Positions 20,799 through 33,608 are shown, numbered from the stretch's first letter. The stretch: DNA of 64,000 nt from Marsupella aquatica (GCA_973895155.1 OZ316897.1:6882001-6946000), one strand, 5' to 3'. Numbers and translations: made by a program. Notes: generated by a model from the letters alone, not told the origin.

Positions 20799-23700
20799 CT
20801 AGTCCCCTATCTGTAACGGAATTAAACTCCTCACTTCCCCAACAGTCAGAATCGGCTGTTTTACAAGGTCGTCCTTCTCCAGGATGAGTGAAAACTTGTT
20901 TAAATACACCCACATAAGATGTTTACAAGACATGTATGGTTTCCCTCGTGTATGCCTCTTATAAAAGTCTTCACAAGAACACGAAGGGAAACAACAGATT
21001 TGCACCCAATATGTGTGCGGAACTTGTGAATCAGTCTCGTGAGTGGTGATCAAGTATCTCCAACCCCATCCATTTCCGGTAGTTACCTTCTCATTTCCGA
21101 CAACTCTCATGTATTCTTGTGTAGCGGAAACGATGCGCTTGAGCAACTCTGGAGTATTGCTGAAATGCTATCGTGCACCCTTACCATTTCGGGTTTTCAA
21201 CCGACGGTCCATATTAGTTAGATCGATTCATTCAGGGAATGAGTTAACATCAATTCGTAGGTTGACCCGATTGAGGGATGGGAACTCTCCAACTTGATTT
21301 GCATCCACATAGGAGAGTCCACTGATCTGGAATCCTAATCCCAACAGAAACTCTATCTCGGGATGGGAGAGGCAAGTCCCACACTGAACCTTGAGCGACT
21401 CGGGTGGGGGGGGTAGTTGAGCTAGAGTTCTGCGTCCTCGGCTCTTGTGACACTTATTGTTAGGACAGAAGTACAACAATTGGCGATGTGGAGACGATAA
21501 TCGCAACCCGTGAATGGCGACTCCAACAATTCCCCCTTGCACGGACTTACATCCAGTCTCCTTGATGAGATTTCTACATTCATCTCTTCCAAAAACGCTT
21601 CGGTCAACCGACCCGTTACAAACAGGTCTAGCACCTCTACCGCTCTGCCTGAGATGCCACGTCCCATAAGGAACATCAACCTCTCGGATGGAAGGGATCC
21701 TTTGGGGGGCATCCCGATGGTCATCCCTGACATCACACGAAGGTTGAGTCCCCATCTTCTCGGTATCATTGATATTACGACTTGCATCATCACCATCGTC
21801 ATCTGAAATATGGATAACTCCAGCAGAACAACCTCCGACAGGGGTTGCCGAAGTTGTATTATTTGCTATTTCTGGGTCCGCAGAAGTCTCTGAAACATTG
21901 ACGAAGCAAAATTCAGGATAGAGATTACGCCTTTTTAGTCCTGAAGGAGAAGCTGTTGTGCGTGACACCTTGTCATGTCTGTGGGAGTCATTCTCGTGGA
22001 TTACAGCTGAAGCTTTCCCTTTCCTCTTCGTGGATGTTGTTCGGAGATCGCCATGTAATGGAACTATTCTATAGAATTCATACTTAGCTGAAGACTCAAG
22101 CAAAAGATTTGCTGCCTTTTCATAAGCATCCATGGATCCCATAGCATCGGCGTTCCTATATGCTAATTCAAAAATGGTCGGCCCCTGGCCTCTATGAACA
22201 CCTTCACTGTAGGCAGTAAAAGCAGCAATTTGCCCCGCAGCACGATTTTGGTCCACCTCACATGCTTCAATCAATCCCACTAATTTCTTCATTTGGCAGG
22301 ATCTCATGGATGCATGGACTGATTCCACTCCAGTACAATTTGGCATCAAGGCTGACTCCATTGCAGTTTGCGTCTGCGAAAAAGTAGTCCACAGTCAGAC
22401 CTGATATGCTAGTGAGGTCGCTAGCAAAAACAATGACGTCAAATAGAAATGAAATTGGACACTTACAACGCGGATGAAGTTCCCCCACTGCCTCCACCTC
22501 ACGACCCACCAAGATAACCATCCTTGGAGAGATTTCAATTTCCCAGCATAGCAGTTTCCTTCCTTCCACCAACGATGGATTTCGTCAGCAACACGGTAGG
22601 CCTGAACATATGTTGGTGCTGTTCTCAGCCTTTCCCACAGTTTATAGTGCTCTCGATGGCGATCTTCCCGAATACCCTCCAATGTGTGATGACAAAGAGA
22701 TTGAGCAAAGTGAAAGGCGTCACTGTGCTCCTTCTGTGGGTGACAGACACCTCCAAAAAAAACATTCCGAATGGCAATCCATCCAGCCTCGGCATTATCG
22801 GCAATAAATCCTCCAATGAGTGGGTCATGCACATCATGATCAGAGGCAACTTCAATCATATATCTCCATGCGGTTTCAAGAGATAAGGAGTCCTCCGCAC
22901 GGAGCTCACAAGTGAAGATGGTACAAAGGGACCTGTAATTATGGTTGTACACATGGGCGCTGAAAGTCAGCCACCCAGTGCTTATTCTCCGCATTACATC
23001 AGAACTGACCCATGCTCCTTCCAGCTCACCTCCACTCTTCATCTGCCTGAGAATATCGACACCAGAACCTGGGCCATTTGTACTCATTTTGAAGACATGA
23101 GCCCTATCGGTCTTGCTCCCCTGGCCAGGGAAAAGGTACCTCTGAACGTAAGGAAAATTATTCTGTGCTTGCATCTCACGAAGAGAATCCAACTCACCTT
23201 TTTTTGGGTTATCCATTTTCACGCTCCGGAATATGGCCTGGAATTTCTCAACAGTGGACACAACCTTCATCGATTCCCATCTCTCTCTCTCTCTTCTTCT
23301 TTTGATAGTTCTGAAGAAGACTCTGGATGCAAAAGAGAAACCAGGTTTCCTATAGACTTGTTAAGAACACGCCCTGACGTACACACGGGATTCGCTTTAT
23401 GAACACCAGAAACTATCTCCTCCGCCTGCTTTTTTGCCAATCGAGATTTCCCTTTCCAAACAACGTGGTCATGGAAACCCATGTGAATAGCCAATCGAGA
23501 CATATGTTTCGCAACATTTGACTCAAGAGACGGCTTAGGATAGACGTACAAAAGTTTAGTTGGACATTCACGGATGCAGAGAGGCCTCTCCTCACAGAAT
23601 CCGCACACCAACCCTCCTTCCTCCACAAGCTCACCAAGATGAAATGGCTCAGTAAATTGTCCCTTTCCTCGGAAGGAAAAGTCATTTTTTGAACCGGTGT

Positions 23701-24514
23701 GCTTCAACTTTCTATAGACCAGATTTTGACATTCAAGTACACCGGCACATCTGACTTTTGACACAGACCAGTGATTGCAAGGTTTGAGATTAGCTGAAGT
23801 TGTGAGAAGTCTTGTCCATGGGTAGCCGTCATTATCCCTATCCATGTCCTGAAGACCATATCCTCGACGAAATTGACCTTCGACCGGAGGAAGCTCAAAA
23901 ACGCAGTTTCCGTTGTATGAAGTGGGCAAAGTCTGCACTTGAATCTCCTTCCAATCGTTTCCCCTCCGGAAATTTGCCAACTCGCTTGACCCAGTAATAT
24001 TGAGGAAGGCATCATATGCACTAACTCGATAAAGAACTGGCTCAGATTGAAACTTGTATTGACTCACTGCTTCAAAAACGGCTTTCTCAGAAGACTTTGT
24101 CGACACAGAAGAGAGATCCCGACCCACACTCTTAGGGGAGATGTCGATAATATCTGGTACTGTCGGTGATGGGCGAGTCGGGGATTCTGGATCGGAAACA
24201 TTGATATGTGCAATGTCATCCTTACATGAGACTAGCTCCACAACTGAACCACACTTCAGGTCCCAAGCTCTCTCTGGCAATATTCCTGAACCATTATCCG
24301 ACACCTCGTGACTTTTGGATCCATTCCGAGAGTAAAGGACGAACAACTTCCAGATGAAATCATCTTTCAAAAGCCCAAACCTCGACAAGAGAAAAGACTC
24401 CTTGACAGAGATAATAGTATTCTCCGGAACATCCAAAACAACAACATCACCCGTAGTCTTTCTCTCGATCACAACCTTCGATCCCAATGAAGACATGCTG
24501 ACAGTTTTGGACAT
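20799..24514 (-). pseudogene. MULE-like transposase with SWIM finger, copy 2
   Basis: The start is ATG 24514 (MSKTVSMSSLGSKVVIERKT). Exon 1 holds an N-terminal Cys/His-rich region (GLVCGFCEERPLCIRECP, then HMSRLAIHMGFHDH), possibly a GCM/FLYWCH-like zinc fold. The catalytic core follows (SSDVMRRISTGWLTFSAHVY, GGFIADNAEAGW). A (GA)n run near 23285 carries a frameshift. An intron at 22466-22374 (GTAAGT donor, CGCAG acceptor) holds a palindrome. Exon 2 runs to 21228. A further segment at 21146-20799 encodes CSCEDFYKRHTRGKPYMSCKH, the CxC...CxH SWIM motif typical of MULE transposases; its splice link to exon 2 was not resolved. The DDE glutamate is not assigned with confidence. The gene is broken by at least the one frameshift. 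Confidence 0.75.
22410..22425. repeat. Copy-2 palindrome in transposase intron
   Basis: CTAGTGAGGTCGCTAG lies inside the 93-base intron 22374-22466. The same intron of copy 1 holds the copy-1 palindrome. Confidence 0.8.
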
Positions 24515-25190
24515 TACAGTCTACAACAATCCTCAAATGTGAGATACAAAGCTCTCTTCTTTCTCCAAATACATATGAGGAAACGTGCTTGTGTAGGTGT
24601 TGGACTCAACGTATTTATTTAATAAATGCCTCTTATTCCCGTTATCTGACCGTTATTTTGTCTTATATGACACTATTTACGGAATGATAAAGCTAGCGAG
24701 ATCGCTAGCTCAATGAACCAAGTAAAATGGTTCAAAACCTTACAAAACACCCTTCACTAGTTCATAGATTTAGTGATCAATTTTTGGCTAGCGATGTCAC
24801 TAGCAAAAGTAGTTTCTCATAAGAGACCATTATGACCGTTTATATCCGTTGGAATTTGTCAACGGGTACCTATATGTCAACGGTACGGTACAATACCGGA
24901 CACCTGTCTCTTTGTCATTAGATACTTTTCTTTCAGTCGTGAGTTCGGTGGTTCATATTTCCGGAAGTACATGTATACCTGACGGTGTCTGAAAAATGAT
25001 TGCGAGGAGAGTCGTACAAAATATCTGTATCTCTTTTCATGACCGGGTGCTGCATTCAGGTGAAAGCAACAGACGAGGGTATGATTCTATCTTTGACTGG
25101 AAGGTCGATTCTCGGGTTTCTTTATGTTCGCAAAGCATGTCGCCCTCGACCTTGACCTGTTCATACCCTTATCACTTCACGGACCCGCTA
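24515..25190. promoter_or_regulatory. Divergent intergenic region of MULE copy 2
   Basis: The gap between the divergent starts at 24514 and 25191 must hold both promoters. It contains CTAGCGAGATCGCTAG (24693-24708) and CTAGCGATGTCACTAG (24788-24803). There is no further recognisable content beyond AT-rich sequence. Confidence 0.65.
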
Positions 25191-25952
25191 ATGGAGTCAT
25201 TGTCTTCACCCGAGAGCTTGTCATCAATAGGATCGTTCAAGTCAGTCGAGTCAAGCCGAAGGGAGACAAGGTCTACAGTGAACAAGAAGGCACTCCAGGC
25301 GGGATTGAAAACACCGAGGAGGCCCAAGATGGTGAACCAAGTAGATGTTGTGAATCCTACGTTTCAACCTAGAGCTTCAGAACCCTATTCTGTTGTCATC
25401 AATCGCCATCTTTTCCCTTTTGGAAATGACGAATTTGGATTCCCCCTCGCTCCTCCAAGGATTCCCCTTTGCAGAATGTGAAACATGCAGATCGTTCGGT
25501 CCTTGCAAACAAACTTGACTGCGATCGAGACACTCAAGAATGAATTCCGGACGCAGGGATACATCGAAGATGCGCCTCGATTTTACGTCCAAATGACTGG
25601 CGAAGATGGCCTTGTCCAGATGTGCGAGGATGTGATTCGGGAGTCGTGGGATGACATGTGGATTCTTCAGAATGAAGAATTCAAGAGGGAATGTGATTCT
25701 CACAAAGCTTTCAAAATTTTGAAAGACAAAATGTTCTGTGTTTTTGATGGAAATCATCGTCTGTACTCATGGATGCAGCTTGCGGACGAGAATCCCCATG
25801 ATGTCAAATATCATCCTCGAGTTGTTTGTCGAATTTTCAAAGGTGACAAGAACTCATTCGTTCAGATTGAGTCAGCGATGCATGCGCTAAATAGGTTTGT
25901 TTCTTTTCCTTCAAGCTCTGAATTGTATATAAAATTCTTTCAGTTCCTCTTG

Positions 25953-25968
25953 TTAGCGATCTCGCTGA
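25953..25968. repeat. Copy-2 palindrome in intron 1
   Basis: TTAGCGATCTCGCTGA lies in the intron 25895-25986, at the position equivalent to the copy-1 palindrome 4784-4798. Confidence 0.75.
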
Positions 25969-28144
25969 CCTGTTTCTTTTGTTTAGGTTGACTCAATGTC
26001 CCGTTGAGAATTCTTGGGTCCTTGAAGCAGAGAGAGTCCAGAAGGTGCTCAGTAATGACCTTTTTGTATACAAAGATATCATCGATGCAGACAACTACAA
26101 ACTTTTCCAGCAGAAGATGGCAAATATCAGGAAACCGGCTTGGTATTCGAAGAACATGACACTCGATGCCTGCACGTACATTCTGTCTGCTGCTAATATT
26201 GCAGCGCAGATGAAAGATTTGAAGAAGAAGTTCCAGTTGAAAGAAGCGCAAGGAGAACCTCTTTCAAAAGCTGCGCAAGACATGGCAGTGAAAGACATGA
26301 TGAAGGAGCAACTAGCAGATTGGAATGTGGAGGTGCCAAAGATTGGACCTCTCCTGAATCCTGAGTTTGGTGACTTTTTCCAGAAGTGTGTTGAGATGCA
26401 CAACTACTGCAAACATGAGAGGAAGGAGGCCCAACGAACAGACGATAAAGGAAGGGGTAATGTGTCATGTGGTCTCGATCGTGCGAGGCTATTTACGGGT
26501 GTGTCGTTGTTGACTCCGCAACTCAGATGTGTACTCCTCGAGGCACAATGCAGACCTGAGCTTCGCAAGAAGTACTTCCACCTTGGTCAATTGTCGGACA
26601 GCGAAACAAAACTTTGGCTCACCGATGGGCTGTCTGGGAGCAGGTTGAGTCAATTTGTTCTTTGCTCATGTCTGAGATTATTTCAGAGATGATCCCAACT
26701 GTCCCAGATGCAAGGATCATTACTTCCTCTGAGAAGACAAAGCCATCACTGATCCTTGACATAGAGGACTTTGAAGATGTCCAAACTAGAGTGAAATCTC
26801 ATTTTTTCAGACAGATTTGGCCACCAAAGTTAGGTGAGAAGATTGACATCTCACTTTTTCGAAGGAGGGCGAAGAGATATACATGTCGTTTTTTGTGGAT
26901 AGAGAAGTTGCTGACAAAACATATTGGTGGTCCTATCCTACTTGCTTCTCGCCTTGGATAGCAAGAGTGAAAGAGGATCCAACCTCCGTTAAATATGGAG
27001 AGTACTCGATGTACCCATGTGAGGGAGTGGAGGCTCCAAGGAAGATGAGTGAGTGGGAAGTCCTTCACTATCCATGGTATTTAGAATCAGACAAATGGGC
27101 AGTGACATTTGACACAGCAGAGAAGGCAGCATTTCATATGATAAATCGAGGCTTGATACCAGAGTCGTACATTACAGAGTCCAAATTAGCTCCTACAGAA
27201 GCCGAGGCTGGCGGATGTGAGGCAATGGAGAAAGTTGTTCTTGGTGTAGCTGCCATTGTCGACCGGAGTAGATCGAGGAGACCTCGCAAGGTGCCGGTGA
27301 AGGACACGTCCAAAGATGGATCAGTCTTGTCTGGGAAGCAAAGTAAGTCTTTTTCTCCTCTTTTTTTCATACCTCATTCGGAGTAATTTTGTCTCAGTCA
27401 CCTGTCTGACATTAACATGTTTTTCAGAGAAGAGAAAGGCTGCAGCCTCTGGGAGTTTGAAGAGTGGGGCGGATGATGGAGAAGAACCCAAGTCTCCTAA
27501 TGTTGAGGTCACAACAAAATCTGTTGTGGACCTGGGTTCAATCCAGCGTTTAAAGAGGAAGCGCAATGTCCAAATTCTCTCCGACTCGGATGAGGAGGAA
27601 GCATGCATCGTGCAAGGAGTAGCACGAATGTGTGGTCTTAAGAAGGACGGTGAGAGGCATTTCTTGGCAAAGAGCAATCTCACGGAAACTGCAAACTCAA
27701 TTAGCCAGAGGAAAGTAAGACCTCCCTGGATGGGTGATGCGGATCAGTGGTTGTCTAGAGTGAGAAAATTGAGCGAACACCCAAACGCCGTGATGATCAA
27801 CGGAAAACATTACATTGGAATTGGTGCTCACTTGGGTTCCATATTCCTTCCCACAGGTCATCGAACGAGTGTCACAGACCGAGAGGTCCCGAAGTGGAAT
27901 GTTTGGAGTGAGAAATTACCATATTATTTCTTTGGAGTCATGCGTTCGATGCTTGCCGACGATGGTTATGTCGCAGTTCTTCACAGCTCTGACTATAACC
28001 ATATGAGACAAAAAAATTCTGCCGTTGAGCAAAAAAACAAATTTAAACATGTCCGGCAGTATTCGATTTTGCTTTCATCTCCTTTGTATCAGGCATATAT
28101 GGATATCGAGGTAAGATATACTCAATATTTTCGTGCAATTTTTG

Positions 28145-28160
28145 CTAGCGAGCTCGCTAA
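28145..28160. repeat. Copy-2 palindrome in intron 3
   Basis: CTAGCGAGCTCGCTAA lies in the intron 28111-28202. Its core TAGCGAGCTCGCTA is a perfect 14-base palindrome. The matching copy-1 intron (7081-7170) has none. Confidence 0.75.
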
Positions 28161-29150
28161 CCAAAAGTGCCCATTACTGACATATTCTCGTTTTCAATTC
28201 AGGTGGTTACTCTCATTATGGATGTCTTTTGCAAGGTGGAATTCTTGGCAAAAGTCCCGAAACATACAGGATATGTTCCAATGACTTCCTCTGAGGATGC
28301 CCGCCATAAATCGATGTTGAGTGTTTGCTACCCAAAAACTGATCCCAGTCCCAAGGCGGTTTTTGCAGGTTCCAATAGATTGTCAGTTGGGTTCATGCAA
28401 GCTGTAATGGAGATCCTTACTTTGCCAAAGGACATTGTCATTGACTGGACTGTTGGAGATGGAAGTGCTTTTTCAGCTGGGGAATATGCTGGGAGATTTG
28501 TTGTGGGTGTTGAAGATCGAGACATTCTTCATCTGTGTGCGCAAAAAACTTTGGCAAATGTGTTGGATAGACATGCCCAGAAGTTGAAAGGGGCCGCAGA
28601 CCCGAAAAACGATGATCCCAACGATGAAGGGTCGGATGATGAGTTCACCATCCCAAGAGATGATCAGGGAGGACCTTCATACGAGAAGGATGAATTCGAC
28701 CTGGAGTAAAGCACTTGGCCTTTGATGTAGAACTCCCTATTTGGTGTTTTTCTTTTGTTTGTAGAATTTTCGGATGTGTAGTATTGATCCGATTCTGGTG
28801 ATTTCTTCAGTGATAGGCGTTCGGATTGGTTTTTGGAGGAGAGATTCCGCCTTCGGAAAGAAATCGAGGATCATTTTCTTGTGACCCCTGAGAAGGGATT
28901 TGCGCTTCCATGCTATGCTAAAAAGACTACAAAGGAGGTTGATGAAGCGCCCATCATTTTGACTTGGGAGGGGAAAGGTCTGCGGTCAGTGAGGGGTGTT
29001 TGGAAAGCCCTTTACTGCCCTCAGTTCATAGATGATGAGGCTGGGACTGTAGCACAGTATGTTGACGATTTGGCTGAGGAGACTGATAGGGAGTCGAGTA
29101 GCGATCCTAGTAATTCCTCAGATGATTTGGAATCAGAGGATTCTCAATGA

Positions 29151-29481
29151 CTCATGGTCAATTTCAGATGCAATCTCATTCCAGAAGATATTTGTCATAC
29201 CAAAGTTTTATTAAAGATGGATTGTGAAAGGTTTTTTGACCTGGTTTTGTTCATTGTGATGATGCCTTTTCATTCAGTTCAGTGTAGTGAAGATCTCAAT
29301 TTTTGCATTTGTGAATATTTAAGTTTCTGCATTTTTGTTTTCCGTAACTGTTTCACAATATATATCGACAATCTTACTTGGGAATCCGCCTGAACTACCC
29401 TGAAGTTACGCACAAACTTCCCTCGCTAGCCTACTGTCCTTGCTAGCAAAACTCCTGTTTGCTCGCACAATAGAATACCTC
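29151..29481. other. Right terminal region of MULE copy 2
   Basis: This AT-rich non-coding end has a looser inverted pair CTAGCCTACTGTCCTTGCTAG (about 29426-29446) and the right inverted-repeat arm ending near 29481. Confidence 0.6.
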
Positions 29482-29490
29482 AATTGAAGG

Positions 29491-29794
29491 CTGTCTTGAT
29501 TTGGTCCTCCTACCTAATCCTGATTTGGTTATAACCAGAGTACCCATCCATGAATGAGTATAGTTCATGACTGGCTACCATGTATAACACCATATCAGTA
29601 AAGGGTAAAGGAAAATGATCTTTCAATGTAGCCTCATTCAACTTCCTGTAATCCTGACAAACACGGATCTTTGGTTTACCATCGGGTCCAGGTTTCTTGG
29701 GAACTATCACAATTGGAGACACCCAGTCTGAATGCAGGACTGGAGTGATGAATCCGGCTTCCACTAGTTTATCGATTTCAGCCTTGACCATCAG
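29491..29794 (-). pseudogene. Ty3 reverse transcriptase N-terminal fragment (AB)
   Basis: It encodes EIDKLVEAGFITPVLHSDWV, IRVCQDYRKLNEATL and FMDGYSGYNQIRI, the first RT blocks. It is bounded on the left by MULE copy 2 and on the right by solo LTR D with its AGAAT duplication. Confidence 0.85.
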
Positions 29795-30266
29795 AGAATT
29801 GTGACACTGCCGGTACGGCGGTTAATGAGTGATTCGGTCTAACTGCGCTCGGCACGCGCGTTAGGAGTGTCTTAGACCGCTATTATTAGCATAACGATAG
29901 TATTTAGGTAATCATTATGGGTAGGATATCATTAGGCAATAAGGGGGGATTCAGGTTCAGACTGGCGGCTAGTCGCTATTCGCACACCCGGGTTACGAGC
30001 GTGGAGGGGCCCCTCCCTCGGGTCCGTATAACAAACTTAAGGAAGTGGCCACTGACACGCGCTGACTCAGACCGGCGGAGTGGCCGACACACCACAAGCG
30101 TGAGCGGTTCAGCCTATGGGCGTCGAGGAGATGTCGGGGGATCGACAAGCCCTCAAGGTATAAAAGGGGAGCCAACCCTTTGTAGTGCACCAGTCCATCA
30201 GTCCACGTGCCAGCTTTGACCCCAGCTCTCTCGTTCGCTCTAAGTCACCACTACTATCTCCTCTGA

Positions 30267-32896
30267 ATGTCGCACACGATCCTCTCTAGCTCGGCCATTC
30301 GATTCTGGACGCAGTTCCTATCTACCGGAAGGCACTTGGCCGACTCACTGAAACACGCCAACCCGCGCCGATACGAAATCGAACGCGAGTACGAGAGAGC
30401 CATCTGCCTAGCAGGATGACACCACTACATCCTTAACTTTGACTACCCGTCTCAGAGCGAGCTTTACCGACCTGTAGAGGTATCCGGGTACTTCTTCAAC
30501 GGAGACAAATATATCGGGTTCTGGGAAGCATTGCTTCGGCTTCCGGACGAGGTCTTCAATATCCCGGGTACGATCGACTTGCAGCGACATCACTTCGACC
30601 ACATCCCTGCTCAGGTTCGGGCTATCATCAACAGCGAGTCCAGCACTACCCGTTCGACAAGGTCGTCTGCATTCGCTTCGGAGAACTTCTACCAGCACCT
30701 ATAGAGTTTCATAGGAACTCGGCCAGCAACCAACATGACCAACTCAGTCGTACCCGTACCCGTACCCATACAACCTCAGGCTCAGCTTCAGCCTCAGCCG
30801 CAGCCTAGCCAAACCCCACCACCGGTCGCCCAGCCAACACAACTATGCTCCGTCATCAACGCTGTGGATCTTAGCGATGACGACGAGGCTACCCTACCCT
30901 TGACCAGGCGGCCCAGAGGAGCAAGCGCTCAGGGGGCCGACACTATATCGTCCCCACCCCCTGCTCTGACCCCAGGAGCGGCCCCGACAGACAACATGGT
31001 GACCGTGGCCGACCCGGGCCCGTTACTAATGGCAGTGGCACTACCCAGGCCCGATCGGGAGGATGGGGAGGTGTCACCTTCCCCGAGCCAGTCACGGGGG
31101 AAGAAGAGGAAGGAATCCGCCACTGCATCCGGGTTACCGTTGGCCACGGTAGCCGTGGCCAAGGTGACGATGCACCGCATGGGGGAAAACGTTCACAAAA
31201 ACATCCTCCATCCCAAGCATGCGGTGTACCTAAAGACTCAGGGATTCGAGCACCTCGCCTCCCTCCCCTGGAACACTTGCAGGTACTACGGGGAGGACAT
31301 GACGGAGTTCGTCAGAAATTATGACGACGCGCGTCAACATACTCGACTGCGGGGAAGGAGTATGTCTCTCACGGAAGAACGGCTCAGGATGATCTTCGGG
31401 TTACCCGAAGGTGACCATCGAGTTGAATCACGGGCTCCCGGGGGCAAGGGAGCCAAGTACCAATCGTCAAGTTTTCCCTCAGAGGGAGCAGTGGACAACG
31501 GGTTCGTGATGAAGACCTGCCTCATCCCCGAGATAGCTGAGCGGTTGGAGTTCCAGAGGTACGCCCTCCACATGATGGAACCCCGGGGGGAGATCCTCGC
31601 CGCCCAGGTTATCCACGTCGAGAACTATCAACCTAGGAGGTGGGCGTCGTACTTCGCTAAGAAATTCCATGAAGAGATGGAGCGGCGAAGGAAGACGCTG
31701 TACATTGGCGGGAAGGCGTATTTCGCTAGCCACATCGAGATCATTCTTGAGTGGTACGCCCGGTTTGATCGACGAACCCTTCCCCGTGTCAACGTTACAA
31801 AGCTGGTCCCAACTAGGTGGGTTTTTCCGGCCTTGGAGAGGCGGCCCCAACCTGAGGCCCGAAGTCCAGCGGACACACCAGCTTCACCCACCCCACCTCC
31901 ACAAGTAGCTGTAGTCGTAACCGAGGAGGTATCGGATGGGTCGGGTGTCGCAACCGTTGATGCGACCCAACAGGCCGGGCTAAGTACCGAAGTCGGTACG
32001 GCGGAGGTCTTACCCGAACCCGGTTCTCCCAAAACCCACCGGTGGCTATCCCGGAGAACCGGACATTGCTACAGGAGGACGCTCTAGCCCCTTCCAACGT
32101 TACGTCCCCAGGGCTGGACGTCACTGCCCCGGCCCCCGCGCGTGTTGACGTCTGCCCGTGCCCAACTCCGGACAGGCACAACCTGGACCACCCGGAACTC
32201 TTCGTACTGGGTATATTTCTGAACGGGCTTCTGGGAGATTTCTCTCATCAGATTGCCCGGGATACCGGGGAGTTCATGGCCCGGAAGGTAGCCTGTTTCT
32301 TCAATCAAGAGTTGGTTGCCGCAGTAAAGGCAGGTCGGGCCCAGTCAGAGGCCCTTCAGAGGATAGAGCGGTACCGGGTGGAGTCCGTGTACCTAAAGAA
32401 CGAAGTTGCGGCTCAAGAGGCTGAGCTTCGGCAACTACGACCCAAGGTTGCAGCCGCCGATGAGTTGTTAGCAAAGGCGCACACTCTTACCGCCCTAGCC
32501 GAACAGGCCAAAGCTGGGAACGAGGCCAAGATTACACGACTCCGGAACCAGATTGACAGTTTGAAGAATCAAACTGTCACGTGGCAGAAAGACCTGGAGG
32601 AGGCCGAGGAACGGGCCCAACGGGACACGGCGGAGATAGCCACGCTGCAGGCCGAGGTGGCGCGGCTCCAAACCGAGGCCGAGAAGCAGGACCAGCTGGC
32701 GGGTAAACTGACAAGTGACGCCCAGCAGTTGGAGGAGGCTTGTCAGGAGGCAGCAGAGGAGACGGACGCGGCGAGGTGAGAGAACGAATCTCTGCTGGAC
32801 CAGGTCCAGCTCCTCAAGGCAGACAATGATAGGCTTCGAAGGCAGCGGGATGGCCGCTCCCATTCGGGCGGCTCTGGCAAGCGTGCCAGGCATTAG
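30267..32896 (+). pseudogene. ORF-X relative in solo LTR D
   Basis: One frame runs from ATG 30267 (MSHTILSSSAIRFWTQFL) through a TGA and a TAG into the frame that restarts at 30735. The first part resembles the element C protein from MSNVNQAAHFWGCLF onward. A Pro/Gln-rich linker is followed by the globular domain (WNTCRYYGEDMTEFVRNYDD, then SLTEERLRMIFGLPEGDH). After a frameshift near 32050 a long heptad-type coiled coil follows (about 32280-32850), with one TGA at 32777-32779, ending KRARH at about 32896. The layout matches the element C protein. It resembles plant mobile-domain or Transposase_32-like regions only by short motifs. Confidence 0.6.
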
Positions 32897-33608
32897 CAGT
32901 GGAGTAGGAATAGATTAGGATTAGGACTGGCTTAGTCAGGCTCTTGGGACAGGCACCTACCTTAGGTACAACAGCGCTGCCATGTTGTCCAGCCTGCGTA
33001 GATTAGGATCTTCTAATAAGACACAGCCGTTTTCTGGCCTGACTGTCAGCTTAGTTAGGACCTTAGTCAGCGAATCTTTGGCGAGAGGACACCCCATCCC
33101 TCGTCCCTTAGTATTTAGTGCACCCCTCGATAGAGGCGGGGGGGGTTTTAGTTGCAGAGTTGGGCATCCGCGGTATGTGCGGGGAGTCCCGACCTCTGGG
33201 AATGAAAGAGTACCAAGGGGAGGGGGTAGGACTAAGCTCGTCGGGCGAGTGCGGAGCCGGGCTCCGTTGTAGTGTGCACCCTCGGCCTTGAACCTGTTCA
33301 TTCCGGGGCTGTCGGGTCAACTAAGTGTACGCATATGTTCCCTTTGTAGTAAAATCCTTTCCCATCATTTTTCCTTCGTGTAAATCGAGATTGTATGCAT
33401 GTGCGCGTGTATGTGTGTGGGTTTCTCGTATATAGGTGGCAACGCCAGGCCGAACGCACTACCTGAGACATGCACAGGGTGCAGCCTGCGGGTAAGTGGT
33501 TGCGAGCATGGGTTGAGGACCTGTATCATCGAATTCGGATCGAAGGCGGATAGCACGAAGGCTTAGAAGCCCTTAAGCCGGGGTCGATCCTGCTATCGAC
33601 TAAGGTAC

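Larger units (their letters stand above)
25191..29150 (+). pseudogene. ParB-like/DNA methyltransferase-like fusion, copy 2
   Basis: Exons are 25191-25894, 25987-27342, 27428-28110, 28203-28705 and 28811-29150, each with GT donor and AG acceptor and in frame with copy 1 across every junction. VFDGNHRLYSW in exon 1 marks the ParB/sulfiredoxin-like fold. In exon 4, LSVGFMQAVMEILTLPKD leads into DWTVGDGSAF and RFVVGVEDRD, the layout of the C-terminal AdoMet-binding motif of beta-class DNA methyltransferases. No [DNS]PP[YFW] shared with copy 1 is present; LPTG is conserved instead, and RPPW near 27720 is KPEW in copy 1. A TGA at 25479 and frameshifts in exon 2 (near 26615-26640 and near 26890) break this copy. 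A KKRK-type basic stretch at the start of exon 3 may be a nuclear signal. The function is inferred; the protein is probably nuclear and DNA-binding. Confidence 0.65.
18928..29481. mobile_element. MULE-like DNA transposon, copy 2 (complete, 10.55 kb)
   Basis: It splits the RT gene of element AB. Its ends form an inverted repeat: GTGCGAGCAAACAGTAG from 18939 on the left, and the reverse complement of the right end reads GTGCGAGCAAACAGGAG. The left arm also folds on itself (GTGCGAGCAAA with TTTGCTCGCAC). Flanks share TGAAGG (18922-18927 and 29485-29490); a full 9-base duplication is not exact. Inside are a small plus-strand gene, the minus-strand transposase and the plus-strand ParB/methyltransferase-like gene, plus at least nine copy-2 palindromes. 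Confidence 0.8.

Noticed and set aside
23812-23997. Small ORFs opposite the transposase as extra genes
   Set aside because: They overlap a conserved coding frame on the other strand and have no counterpart in copy 1.
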